NCBI GenBank assembly: GCA_013044265.1
Contig: JABEUQ010000039.1
Span: forward strand, 1-55,177
Length of the DNA stretch: 55,177 nt
From: Acidimicrobiaceae bacterium
GTDB taxonomy: Bacteria; Actinomycetota; Acidimicrobiia; Acidimicrobiales; RAAP-2
Direction of reading: 5' to 3'
Shown here: positions 10,102 through 17,654 of the stretch, one piece after another
Layout: each line of letters begins with the position of its first letter
How positions within the stretch are numbered: the first letter of the stretch is position 1
Made by a program: the position numbers and the translations under genes
The notes under the pieces: generated by a model
Database searches by the model: none
What the model saw: the letters and a program-made list of their open reading frames with translations, nothing else
What the model was told of the DNA's origin: nothing

Positions 10102-10212
10102 AGAAAGCGTCCTAACTGTTGAACGACTCAGCGAGCTTGGTCAACTCTCGCTGGAGAACAATGGCGGCGAACGGCATGATCGTTCGCCGGCTCAACGATC
10201 GGGACGCTTTTT
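10102..10212 (+). ncRNA. Candidate structured RNA with a three-way junction
   Basis: Four nested or adjacent perfect inverted repeats fold into one compact figure. The outer stem pairs 10102-10112 with 10202-10212 (11 pairs, one G-U), and an inner closing helix pairs 10118-10122 (GTTGA) with 10192-10196 (TCAAC). Two arms follow: 10129-10135 (CAGCGAG) with 10147-10153, and 10165-10173 (CGGCGAACG) with 10181-10189. The outer 3' strand ends in CGCTTTTT, giving a terminator-like U run. Orientation is assigned to + from that U run. No protein frame spans it. I do not recognise a known RNA family. It could also be a terminator complex for the upstream gene or a small palindromic mobile element with 11-bp terminal repeats. 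Confidence 0.5.
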
Positions 10213-10555
10213 AAAGGTGTCAACAGCCATCGCGACTTCGAGTGGCCTACTTCTTGGGTAATGGCGTCAAGGTGTCGGCGCGACACTTCGCCTGTCGCGT
10301 CACGTGTGGTCCGCCAGAAACTCCCCTTTGGGAGTACTCCGTGGTTCCTATCTCTGGTGGATGCCGGGTCGCTGGGGTTGCACCAATTTGCGTCGTGACG
10401 TGCTTCAACACGATGACAAGCGCAACGAAGACAACGGGGCCCAGATCACGAAGTGGTTGATTCGCCTGACTCTTGAATCAATCAAGCTATTTCGCGGGAA
10501 CAGCATTGGCACGTATCGCCCCTCGAAGGCTTCGTGGTTCGTTCTAGGGTGGACC
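10213..10555. other. Non-coding gap downstream of the structured RNA
   Basis: No frame here has a credible start, ribosome site or protein-like composition; the open frames are short and Arg/Cys/Thr-rich by chance. A small hairpin, CTCCC-CTTT-GGGAG, lies near 10323. It presumably holds the promoter of the small gene at 10556, but I cannot point to convincing -35/-10 boxes. Confidence 0.4.
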
Positions 10556-10867
10556 ATGACCCTCTCCGCACGCGACTCCCTTCAACGAACAGTGGACGCG
10601 GCCCGTTCCCCGGACTGGAGCCTTGGAGTTGATCGCACCGGAGCGGTAATGGCGACGCGAGACTCTGGCGTGATTGGTTTGCCCTGGGTAGTTAAGGCGC
10701 GTCCCCGGGGTCGTGGGATGACGGTCTCGTTTTACGCCCCCGGCGACGACAGCGACCTGGAGGGCGATGTGCTGGGCGAGTTGACCGGAAACGCGCGCGA
10801 GATGGGTCGCCAATTACGTCATATTCTGGAAGATCTGGAGTTGATCGAACGCCGTAACTTGCCCTAA
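10556..10867 (+). CDS. Small hypothetical protein
   Basis: 103 residues starting at ATG 10556 (MTLSARDSLQRTVDAA), soluble and charged, with a possible amphipathic C-terminal helix (MGRQLRHILEDLELIERRN). The central part (GVIGLPWVVKARPRGRGMTVSFYAP) looks like a small alpha/beta domain. The open frame continues left to 10304, but that part is Trp/Arg-rich and unlike a real N-terminus. I do not recognise it. It lies between the structured RNA and a membrane protein gene on the same strand. Confidence 0.55.
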   Translation: MTLSARDSLQRTVDAARSPDWSLGVDRTGAVMATRDSGVIGLPWVVKARPRGRGMTVSFYAPGDDSDLEGDVLGELTGNAREMGRQLRHILEDLELIERRNLP

Positions 10868-10935
10868 CGGCGTGCGTACGATGGAACTGCAGCCCAAAGA
10901 GGACGCACGCTCTGAGGTCTAATAGAATTACTACG

Positions 10936-11451
10936 ATGACCTCCTTTGAGCCGCGTCGATTCCTCGGCGTTTCGCCCGATGCATTCCCGCCGTTCCTTCG
11001 TCCGTGGTTTAAGCGTTTCCACGTCGACTTTTCCCCCCAGCTCCCCCCGACGACGATGTCCGTGGTCGCGGCGACCGTGGTGGCCATTGTGGCTTCGCTC
11101 GCCGCGGACGCCGTCCTCGTGAAAATCGGGGTATCGCTATTTCCCAGCACGAAGGGTTACGTTCACTTCAGGTTTTCGGACTACTCCAAGTTGACGATCA
11201 TTGGGGTGATCATCGCGTGCGTCGGCTGGCCGATTGTGGCACGCATCTCGTCTCAGCCCAAGTGGTTGTTCTTGCGCGCGGCGGTCGTGGTGACTGCGTT
11301 CCTCTTCGTACCCGACGCCATGATTTGGTTTCTCGGCCAGTCGGCGGCGGCCGTCTTCGTACTGGTTTGGATGCACCTCGCCATTGCGGTCGTTACCTAC
11401 CTAGCGTTGATCATCCTGGCGCCAGTACGCGGTCGCCACATGCGACGCTGA
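10936..11451 (+). CDS. Predicted four-helix membrane protein (DUF6069-like)
   Basis: 171 residues. After a soluble, Pro/Phe-rich N-terminus there are four hydrophobic segments: one in MSVVAATVVAIVASLAADAV, then around residues 85-105, 113-133 and 138-160, and a basic tail (GRHMRR). The first helix is followed by a long loop with a conserved-looking FRFSDYSKLTIIGV. The pattern resembles the actinobacterial DUF6069 family; this is a tentative resemblance. The start ATG at 10936 follows a TAATAGAAT stretch that could be its -10 region. The stop lies 1 bp from the convergent apbE stop. Confidence 0.65.
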   Translation: MTSFEPRRFLGVSPDAFPPFLRPWFKRFHVDFSPQLPPTTMSVVAATVVAIVASLAADAVLVKIGVSLFPSTKGYVHFRFSDYSKLTIIGVIIACVGWPIVARISSQPKWLFLRAAVVVTAFLFVPDAMIWFLGQSAAAVFVLVWMHLAIAVVTYLALIILAPVRGRHMRR

Positions 11452-11452
11452 G

Positions 11453-12220
11453 TTATTCGCGAACGAAGGCGAAGCCAGGCGTGGCGCGCATGGAGCCGGC
11501 GAAGTCCAGCGTCATCGCTTCGTAGCCATCAACTTTGTCGATGAGAACCATGACGTCGTGTCCTCCCACACTCAAGGCCGTGGCGAACGCGTCACACACC
11601 CCGAGGTTCGGTCCCGTCACACTGGCTGAGGCGACTGCGCTGACGAATGTGTGGCTGAAGGGGTTAAAGAGGTGTGCTCCACGCTCGGCCTCGCCCGACG
11701 TGGCGAGACATCCGCGCAACTCGACGACCGCGGCGAAACGTTGAGGATCATCGGGTCGCACAATGCCAGTGCGAAAGTTGCTTTCGAGGTCCGGGCCGCC
11801 GAAAGAAGCAATGTCACCAGCAGCATTCACGATGGCGCCGGTGACATCGAGGGCGCGTAGTTCTTCGAGTGCGAGTTGCGCGGCCCATCCTTTCACGTAG
11901 CCGGTAGGGTCGACGCCACCGGGTAGTGCCCACGGATCGAACCAGCCCCCCGTCAAGGTCTTAGCCTGCTGACATAAATCGAGGACGTCGGCCACTTGGG
12001 GCGGTGTTTCGCCCAGCGTCAGTTCGCCACGACGCAGCCGACTGACTGGACTCGATGCCTTGTAGGTGCTGAAGACTCGGTCGACGTCGACCAGGAGCGC
12101 GCGCACACGTTCGACGGCGTCCCGGGCTTCGTCATTGTCGCTGACGTGAAAAAGATCAACGGTGACGACCGTGCCCATGACGTCAATGAGGTGACGAGTG
12201 GACGACGCCACCTCAGACAT
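11453..12220 (-). CDS. apbE: FAD:protein FMN transferase (ApbE family)
   Basis: A 255-residue enzyme that attaches FMN from FAD covalently to a Thr/Ser of target proteins. Family blocks are MGTVVTVDLF near the N-terminus, FSTYKASSPVSRLRRGE, DPTGYVKGWAAQLAL with the FAD-contacting Lys-Gly pair, and NAAGDIASFGG, the form of the NAGGD motif seen here. LATSGEAERG corresponds to the usual atSG element. The C-terminal metal-binding part is VCDAFATALSV. It is somewhat shorter than typical ApbE (about 300-340) and has no signal peptide, so it may act on the inner face or be a compact variant. Its ATG overlaps the stop of the FMN-binding gene by one base, a direct coupling of enzyme and target. Confidence 0.9.
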   Translation of the reverse strand: MSEVASSTRHLIDVMGTVVTVDLFHVSDNDEARDAVERVRALLVDVDRVFSTYKASSPVSRLRRGELTLGETPPQVADVLDLCQQAKTLTGGWFDPWALPGGVDPTGYVKGWAAQLALEELRALDVTGAIVNAAGDIASFGGPDLESNFRTGIVRPDDPQRFAAVVELRGCLATSGEAERGAHLFNPFSHTFVSAVASASVTGPNLGVCDAFATALSVGGHDVMVLIDKVDGYEAMTLDFAGSMRATPGFAFVRE

Positions 12221-12813
12221 CAAATACCGAGGTGCTTTAGCGCGTACTGCAGTGACATTTGGAAACCGGCGCTGGTGTAACTTGCCCCAGAAACGCTCTG
12301 GATATTGCTCGATTGCGCGGCAACCGCTTCCTGCTCGAGGATCGGGATGGCGTACTGGTCGACCTGTACTGAGCGCGGATTGCCGCCGTCATTGATCGTG
12401 CCAATCGTGACGGCAGTGATCTTCTTGCCGTTGGCGGTTACCTTTACCGACAAGACACCGAAGTAGTAGTTGACCGAGGGCCCAGTGGCGCTGCGCACTC
12501 CCGTGGCGGCCACCGTCGTCGTGGTCGCGGGAGCTGTCGTCGTACTCGCCGCAGGAGCAGTGGTGGTCGTCGCGGGAGCTGTCGTCGTCGCGCCCGTGCT
12601 GGATTGCTTTTGTGTCGTCGTCGTTCGCGCGGTTGTTGTCGTCGTCGCAGGAGCGGTCGTAGTGGTCTGCTTCTTAGTGGTCGTCGTGACCGGCTGAGTC
12701 GTCGAGACTCCCGTGGCTGCACTCAAACTGATCTTGGCGGGACTGGAGTGAAAACTCAGTACTGAGGCGAGACCGACGACGGTGCCGACGGCAACAATGG
12801 GAGAGCGCTTCAT
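12220..12813 (-). CDS. Exported FMN-binding domain protein (flavinylation target)
   Basis: 197 residues in three parts: a signal or anchor helix (residues 1-23, MKRSPIVAVGTVVGLASVL), a Thr/Ala-rich low-complexity linker (about 38-104), and an FMN_bind domain (about 112-197). The domain ends in SVSGASYTSAGFQ, where the SGAS-Y-T motif provides the Thr that ApbE modifies. The adjacent apbE gene makes this assignment strong. The arrangement (membrane tether, long flexible linker, one flavin domain) suits a carrier that moves electrons between a membrane reductase and an extracytoplasmic acceptor. The acceptor is unknown. The linker is encoded by a repetitive ACG/ACC/ACA-rich tract. Confidence 0.88.
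   Translation of the reverse strand: MKRSPIVAVGTVVGLASVLSFHSSPAKISLSAATGVSTTQPVTTTTKKQTTTTAPATTTTTARTTTTQKQSSTGATTTAPATTTTAPAASTTTAPATTTTVAATGVRSATGPSVNYYFGVLSVKVTANGKKITAVTIGTINDGGNPRSVQVDQYAIPILEQEAVAAQSSNIQSVSGASYTSAGFQMSLQYALKHLGI
12502..12702 (-). repeat. Thr/Ala-rich coding repeat
   Basis: This tract inside the FMN-binding gene encodes units of the type TTTTAPA, about 67 residues in all, with recurrent GTCGTC/GCGGGAG-like nucleotide units. It is a disordered, probably O-glycosylatable spacer. Copy number is likely to vary between strains because of slippage. Confidence 0.7.
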
Positions 12814-12852
12814 TCGGGGTTTCTTTCGAGATGTGTCATGAGGGCATAGTCC

Positions 12853-14283
12853 TTAAAAAGTGAATGATTCGTGATGGACTTGATCGTGGGGAACGCCGAG
12901 TCGTCGCGCGGAGGCGACAACGGCATCGGTGAAGCCGGTGGGGCCACAGACGAAGATGTCGTGTGTGGCGATAGTGGGAATCAGGTCCGCGAGCATTTCG
13001 TCGTCAAGGTTTACTTCATCACGGCTTCCGATGATCTCGAAATAGCGTCCTTCACGGGCCGTGACGAGTGATTTCATCTCTTCGGCGTGAACGATGTCCT
13101 CGGCGCGGGTCGCGCGTACGATAACTGTGACGTTGGCCGAAGCGGGGAGGTCTTCGAGCATCGCGCGAATAGGAGTGATACCTACGCCCGCTGCGATGAG
13201 TGCCACGTCGCTCATTGTGGTGGCGTGGTGGGTGAACACTCCGTAGGGCCCTTCGACGAACACGCGGGTTCCGGGCTTGAGGTGGGCGATTGCGCTGGAC
13301 TGGTCACCGAGCCCCTTGACCGTGACGCGCAAGAATGGCGGGCGCGGCAGGGCTGAGAGTGAGTAGGGGTGCGAGTGCCACCACAGTCCCTTGGCCATGA
13401 AGCGCCACTGGAAGAACTGTCCACCTGACACGGCCATTTTCTTGATGTTCTTACCAGTGACGGTGAGCGAATACACGTTGGGTGCTTCCTGAGTGACACT
13501 GGCGACGCGCAATTTGTACTGCTGGTTGCGCACCAGGGGAACACCGACGCGTAACAACAAGATCACCACGCCCGTGCCAATCCACAGCGTGGTCCAGAAC
13601 TGGATGGTGTGCTCGTGACCCAGAAACATCACACCAGTGCGAATCTGGTGCATGAAGGCGAGGGCGAGTCCCAAGTAGGTATAGAGGTGCACGATCCACC
13701 AGGTCTCGTACTTCATCTTGGTGCGTGCGATACGAATTGATGTGAAGGCAGCCATCAAGAGAAGGACGAAACCGACGCTCCCGCTCAACATGTCGGGGTA
13801 ATTCATCCAAAAGGTCCAGAGCATGCTCACGACGTTCTTGTTGAGCATCTGGCTGTAACCGAGGATGACACTCAGAACGTGCAACGAAATGAGCGAAACC
13901 GCGTACGGGGCAATCTTGCGGTGCCAGCGCACGAGCTTGTCCTGGCCAACCGTGCGCTCGAGCCAGGGGAGGCGCGCTGTCAATACGACCATCACCAACA
14001 AGAGATAGGAGCCAGCGAATGCGCTAATTCGAGCGATGGCTAGGGGCCAACCACCGGGGCTGGCGAGGGCGGCGTGGCCCTCGACCGAGAGACCGAGAGC
14101 GATCGCCAGGCCGAAGCCAATACCGGCGATCAACTCGAGAACACGAACCAAGTTGGGTTGAGGCGCTCGCCCGGGGCGGTGTTGGCGAGCTGGGCTGGCT
14201 TGATGCCACGAAGGCGTCGCAGTCACCTTGCGCCTTGGGCGAGCCCGATTCTGAGCCGGCTGTTGATTGGTCACAGTGTCCAC
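12853..14283 (-). CDS. Ferric-reductase-like transmembrane oxidoreductase (FAD/NAD-binding)
   Basis: 476 residues. A basic N-terminus is followed by a ferric-reductase-type membrane domain of about six helices (residues about 45-245) with His residues in WHRKIAPYAVSLISLHVL and WWIVHLYTYLGLALAFMHQI, fit for two b haems. It then has a ferredoxin-reductase-like domain with the FAD motif HPYSLSALP, the GPYGVF element, and the NAD-binding AAGVGITPIRAML; it ends in HHESFTF. It would oxidise cytosolic NAD(P)H and pass electrons across the membrane. Next in order, 39 bp downstream, is the flavin carrier gene, then apbE: a complete module on one strand. The start is GTG 14283 with a weak ribosome site. 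The terminal electron acceptor (ferric iron, oxygen or another) cannot be told. Confidence 0.87.
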   Translation of the reverse strand: MDTVTNQQPAQNRARPRRKVTATPSWHQASPARQHRPGRAPQPNLVRVLELIAGIGFGLAIALGLSVEGHAALASPGGWPLAIARISAFAGSYLLLVMVVLTARLPWLERTVGQDKLVRWHRKIAPYAVSLISLHVLSVILGYSQMLNKNVVSMLWTFWMNYPDMLSGSVGFVLLLMAAFTSIRIARTKMKYETWWIVHLYTYLGLALAFMHQIRTGVMFLGHEHTIQFWTTLWIGTGVVILLLRVGVPLVRNQQYKLRVASVTQEAPNVYSLTVTGKNIKKMAVSGGQFFQWRFMAKGLWWHSHPYSLSALPRPPFLRVTVKGLGDQSSAIAHLKPGTRVFVEGPYGVFTHHATTMSDVALIAAGVGITPIRAMLEDLPASANVTVIVRATRAEDIVHAEEMKSLVTAREGRYFEIIGSRDEVNLDDEMLADLIPTIATHDIFVCGPTGFTDAVVASARRLGVPHDQVHHESFTF

Positions 14284-14339
14284 GTCATCGAAGGTACCTG
14301 TAGTAGATAAGTTTTTGGCAAATTTAGGATTCGAAGTTC

Positions 14340-14359
14340 GACAATTCTAGGCGATTGTC
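14340..14359. promoter_or_regulatory. Inverted repeat upstream of the flavin electron-transfer genes
   Basis: GACAAT-N8-ATTGTC lies 57-76 bp upstream of the reductase start. Read on the minus strand it includes TTGACA, so it may combine a -35 element and an operator. No matching -10 at the standard distance is obvious. It does not match the DtxR/IdeR or Fur consensus that I know. Confidence 0.25.
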
Positions 14360-14368
14360 AAGCAAACT

Positions 14369-14899
14369 TTACGAGGCTGCGGGTGGGCTCTGACCCGGCT
14401 CGAACTCTCCCGCCAGGGCGCCGAGGTGATTGCCAATTTCGGTGACGTGGCGGTGCAACTCTTCGAGGAGGTCAGTATTCTTCTTCACCGCGCTCGTAAG
14501 TTCAGTATTTTCCACGAGTAGGACTTTGATGTCGTCGGTGTTCTTGGCGGTGTGTACCGCTACTTCGGAGGCGATTGCGTCGGAGCGCTTCGCGGCAATG
14601 AGCAGTGCCGCCGCTTGTACCCCAGCCATCATTGACAAGAATAAGTTGAGCAGGATGTAGGGATAGGGGTCAAAGGCCTTGTGGTGCAACACGCGTTCGA
14701 GGAGCCACGTATTAGTCAGGGCCCAGGCGATCATGACGGCGAAGAATCCAAAGACGAAGGGCCACGAGCCCATGGCGCTGCGCATTCTGTCCGCGGCTCG
14801 TTCCCCGAGACTCAGCTCATCGCCGGTTCGTACGCCGGGGTGGGCGTGCCAGTTGGTCTGCCATGGCCTCTTTGGATTCACGGCAACATCGTGACACAC
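14369..14899 (-). CDS. DUF1003 family membrane protein
   Basis: 176 residues. The family core is clear: LGERAADRMRSAMGSWPFV, then two transmembrane helices (FVFGFFAVMIAWALTN and YILLNLFLSMMAGVQAAALL) joined by a loop with FDPYPYILLN. After the helices come about 70 soluble residues predicted as a coiled coil (KNTDDIKVLLVENTELTSAV). DUF1003 proteins are small inner-membrane proteins of unknown function. The start at GTG 14899 is not supported by a good ribosome site; GTG 14881 is an alternative. It lies between the flavin module and the first cyclopropane-synthase gene on the same strand. Confidence 0.85.
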   Translation of the reverse strand: MCHDVAVNPKRPWQTNWHAHPGVRTGDELSLGERAADRMRSAMGSWPFVFGFFAVMIAWALTNTWLLERVLHHKAFDPYPYILLNLFLSMMAGVQAAALLIAAKRSDAIASEVAVHTAKNTDDIKVLLVENTELTSAVKKNTDLLEELHRHVTEIGNHLGALAGEFEPGQSPPAAS

Positions 14900-14922
14900 T
14901 CAGCAGAAGGCGTAAGTGTTGG

Positions 14923-16245
14923 TCAAAATGGGGGTTCGAAATCGGGTCGAAGACCCATCTCTGCTCGGCCGCGAACTGGTTTGACGGTGAGCACTTGATG
15001 TATCTCGAGATGATGACGTTCGAAGTTCACCGCCGAGCCCGCCATGTAGAGGCGCCAGACCCTGGCGCGCTGCTCTCCGACCTCCGCGGCCGCTTCATCG
15101 AAGCGCTTCACCAGATTCTCAACCCAGTAGCGCAAGGTGAGGGCGTAATGCTCTCGGAGGCTCTCGAGGTGACGCACCTCGAAGCCGTGGGCCTGAAAGA
15201 GCGACACCATTGTGCCGACGTCGTGTAATTCCCCGTCGGGAAAGACGTAGCGCTCGATGAAGTCGCTGCCGACGCGCGAGGGTCCGCGCATCCCCCAGGC
15301 AATCTGAGTCTGACGCCACGCCTCAGACATCCGGCGGGGTTGCGGGTCCTCCTTCGTCGAAATGGGCCGCCCGATGGCGTGATTGAGGAAGCGACCACCG
15401 GGGACGAGTAAGTCAAACATCTGCTGGGCATAAGTTTCGAGGGAGTGTCGGCCCACGTGTTCACTCATGCCAATGGAACTAATCGCGTCGAAGGGGCCAT
15501 CGCGTACGTCGCGAAAATCTTGTAGACGGAACTCGCACAAATCTCCGACGCCAAGCTCAGACGCTCGTTGGGTGGCGTAGGACTGCTGCTCGGTGGACAG
15601 AGTAATCCCGACCACTTTGACGCCAAAGTGTTTCGCGGCATGAATTGCCATGGCCCCCCAACCGCATCCCACGTCCAGCAGCCGTATTCCTGGCTGCAGT
15701 TCAAGCTTGCGGCAGATCAAGTCGACCTTTCGGCGTTGCGCTATTTCCAAGGAATCGTTCGAGTGGGCGAACACCGCACACGAATACGTCATTGAAGGGC
15801 CGAGAACCATTTCGTAGAAGCGATTCGAGACGTCGTAATGGTGCGAGATGGCGTCGGCGTCGCGGCGCCGTGAATGTAGCGCACCACGCTGGCGTGCCTC
15901 GATCCGTGGGGCGGCGAGGGGGCGCAGGGCTGACGCTCCGATCAGTCGTAGGAGCGGCCCCAAAGTCGATGGTGTGAAGAGATGACCCATGGGAGGAAGT
16001 TCGAGGTCGAACAAGGCGTCCAGGTCGCCATCGAGTTCAATGTCTCCCGCGACGAAGGCCCGCGCGAGGCCGAGTTCGCCCGGTCGACGTAGAACACGTA
16101 TCAGGGCATCGGGGGTGAGAATCTTCAGGGTGAGTTCATTAGCCGGTGAGTCAATGGTCGCTTCGGCCACGCTGGCGTCGAAGGCCTCCACGCGAAAAGG
16201 TAATTGTCCTTCAAAGAGACTGGACACCACTGACGCAACTGACAC
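14923..16245 (-). CDS. cfa: Cyclopropane-fatty-acyl-phospholipid synthase family methyltransferase (copy 1)
   Basis: A 440-residue SAM-dependent enzyme transferring a methyl or methylene unit to unsaturated phospholipid acyl chains. The N-terminal about 120 residues are the lipid-binding domain. The core has HYDVSNRFYEMVLGPSMTYSC with the catalytic Cys, the SAM motif LLDVGCGWGAMAIHAA, SIGMSEHVG with the conserved Glu, and FLNHAIG with the His of the bicarbonate site. All E. coli Cfa active-site residues that I can align are present, so true cyclopropanation or methylation is plausible. It differs in the N-terminus and active-site His from the second copy at 21174. Which product it makes (cyclopropane or a 10-methyl chain) cannot be read. 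Confidence 0.9.
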   Translation of the reverse strand: MSVASVVSSLFEGQLPFRVEAFDASVAEATIDSPANELTLKILTPDALIRVLRRPGELGLARAFVAGDIELDGDLDALFDLELPPMGHLFTPSTLGPLLRLIGASALRPLAAPRIEARQRGALHSRRRDADAISHHYDVSNRFYEMVLGPSMTYSCAVFAHSNDSLEIAQRRKVDLICRKLELQPGIRLLDVGCGWGAMAIHAAKHFGVKVVGITLSTEQQSYATQRASELGVGDLCEFRLQDFRDVRDGPFDAISSIGMSEHVGRHSLETYAQQMFDLLVPGGRFLNHAIGRPISTKEDPQPRRMSEAWRQTQIAWGMRGPSRVGSDFIERYVFPDGELHDVGTMVSLFQAHGFEVRHLESLREHYALTLRYWVENLVKRFDEAAAEVGEQRARVWRLYMAGSAVNFERHHLEIHQVLTVKPVRGRAEMGLRPDFEPPF

Positions 16246-16711
16246 GTCGCACTCCTTTTATCCCATAACTCACATGGTAGGCAAAGTGGCGCTCGTAACT
16301 CAAGTGGCGCAGGTTCCATCGTCGTATCTTTCAAGGACAGCGTTGAGTCGCTCATCCTTCAAACTGCATTGATGGGCACGAGCGCTGTCGGGAAAGAGAG
16401 GAAATGCGAGCACGCATCCCTGTCCTTGGTCACGCTGCGTCTCGAATGGAAGGGTCATCGTCGACAGTACGACGAACGGCGAGGTCGAACAACAGATGCT
16501 CCACGTCCATTGAACGTGAAGCATCAAACTGGAAGCTCACTCTGCGCATCATCACGACCGTAGTGGCGAACGTAGCCGTGTCAATGCTCGCGATACGTAT
16601 CGAAGGCCCTCGTCCAACTGGTGACCGGGCTCACGAAGTCGCAACCTTGGTGTCGCCTGGTGGCGCGAGTGCGCTGCTGTGGTGACGTCCTACCACACCG
16701 CACTGCTTCTC
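16246..16711. other. Intergenic region between cfa copy 1 and the DUF2236 gene
   Basis: Divergent promoter region for the two flanking genes. No supported protein gene; the short open frames are Arg/Ser/Thr-rich and overlap one another in several phases. Its one visible structure is the direct repeat listed separately at 16284-16310. Confidence 0.4.
16284..16310. repeat. Two direct repeats of AAGTGGCGC, 18 bp apart
   Basis: Copies at 16284-16292 and 16302-16310 lie 39-65 bp upstream of the cfa start (16245). Same-side spacing of 18 bp is compatible with tandem binding of a regulator, but the unit is short and may be chance. Confidence 0.3.
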
Positions 16712-17653
16712 ATGAGCACCGCCCCAACTGAGCGTGGTTATTGGTTCGAAGAATGGCAGGATTGTGCGACCGGATTGAACCGTCCCTACGATGACAGGGT
16801 GATTAATCGGTTCAACGCCTTATCTCACTCGCGGCGAGATGGCGCAACTTCGCAACTGGAGCGTCGACTGGTGCGCGGTTTGATGTTGGCCCCGGCTGGA
16901 GCCAATGTGATCATGCAGCTAGGGCGACTTGGCGTGGGTCGCGGCGTGGCGCAGAGTCCGGTGACCAGTGGATCCTTGATGAAGCATCCTTTGAAGCGCA
17001 CGCGTACCACGCTGGCGTATATATGGCTTGCGCTTTACGGAACCGACGACGAACGCAGCGAGTTACGGCGCAATGTTGACGCCCAACATCGCCACGTGCG
17101 GTCACGCCCGAACGATGAGGTCACCTACGACGCTTACGACGCGCAATTGCAACTGTGGGTCGCGGCGTGTATGTACGTGGGCTCACAGCAGGGTTACGAG
17201 ATCCTGTACGGACACTCGAGCGATGTCGCTGCCAGCGAATTACTCCGTCGGTGCTCACGTTTCGCAACCACCCTGCAGGTACCCGCGAACCAGTGGCCCA
17301 GTGATCCATCGGTGTTCGAGGAATATTGGTCCAGCGGACTTAACCTGGTGAAGTTCGACGAGGTCACCACGCGATACGTGATGGACTTCATTGACCTACG
17401 TTTCGTACCTCGCCCCCTGGCCGCGATGTTACGTCCACTGCACCGATTACTCTGCATCGGGTTTCTCGAGACGACCTTTCGCGAGGCGCTGTTGCTCGAA
17501 TGGAGTGAGCGCGATCAGCGCCGCTTCCGTCGGTTGTGCGTGGTGATGAAATGGGTGAATCGCTTGGCCCCGCGGATACTCGCAGAGTTCCCTTGGAATC
17601 TCGTGCGCCGAGATTCTCGTCGGCGTCTATCGCACGGGCGTTCACTGGTGTGA
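16712..17653 (+). CDS. DUF2236 (MpaB/latex-clearing-type) oxygenase-like protein
   Basis: 313 residues from ATG 16712; a GTG at 16679 would add 11 residues. The conserved core is recognisable: LAPAGANVIMQLGRLGVGRG, then HPLKRTRTTLAYIWLALYGT and the histidine segment VDAQHRHVRS. YDAQLQLWVAACMYVGS follows. This is the pattern of the DUF2236 family, which includes fungal MpaB and the haem-b latex-clearing oxygenases. The histidines are candidate haem ligands. The reaction is unknown; family members cleave or oxidise isoprenoid or lipid chains. It sits between the two methyltransferase clusters and its stop is 1 bp from the convergent SDR stop. Confidence 0.8.
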   Translation: MSTAPTERGYWFEEWQDCATGLNRPYDDRVINRFNALSHSRRDGATSQLERRLVRGLMLAPAGANVIMQLGRLGVGRGVAQSPVTSGSLMKHPLKRTRTTLAYIWLALYGTDDERSELRRNVDAQHRHVRSRPNDEVTYDAYDAQLQLWVAACMYVGSQQGYEILYGHSSDVAASELLRRCSRFATTLQVPANQWPSDPSVFEEYWSSGLNLVKFDEVTTRYVMDFIDLRFVPRPLAAMLRPLHRLLCIGFLETTFREALLLEWSERDQRRFRRLCVVMKWVNRLAPRILAEFPWNLVRRDSRRRLSHGRSLV

Positions 17654-17654
17654 A

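Noticed and set aside
10102..10212. Alternative pairing of GTTGA at 10118 with TCAAC at 10141
   Set aside because: It would break the 7-bp arm at 10129-10153; the chosen closing pair with 10192-10196 keeps all stems compatible, though the alternative could form as a switch.
12470..12697. 75-codon Val/Ala-rich frame on the plus strand
   Set aside because: It is the complement of the Thr-rich linker of the FMN-binding protein; its low complexity comes from that repeat.
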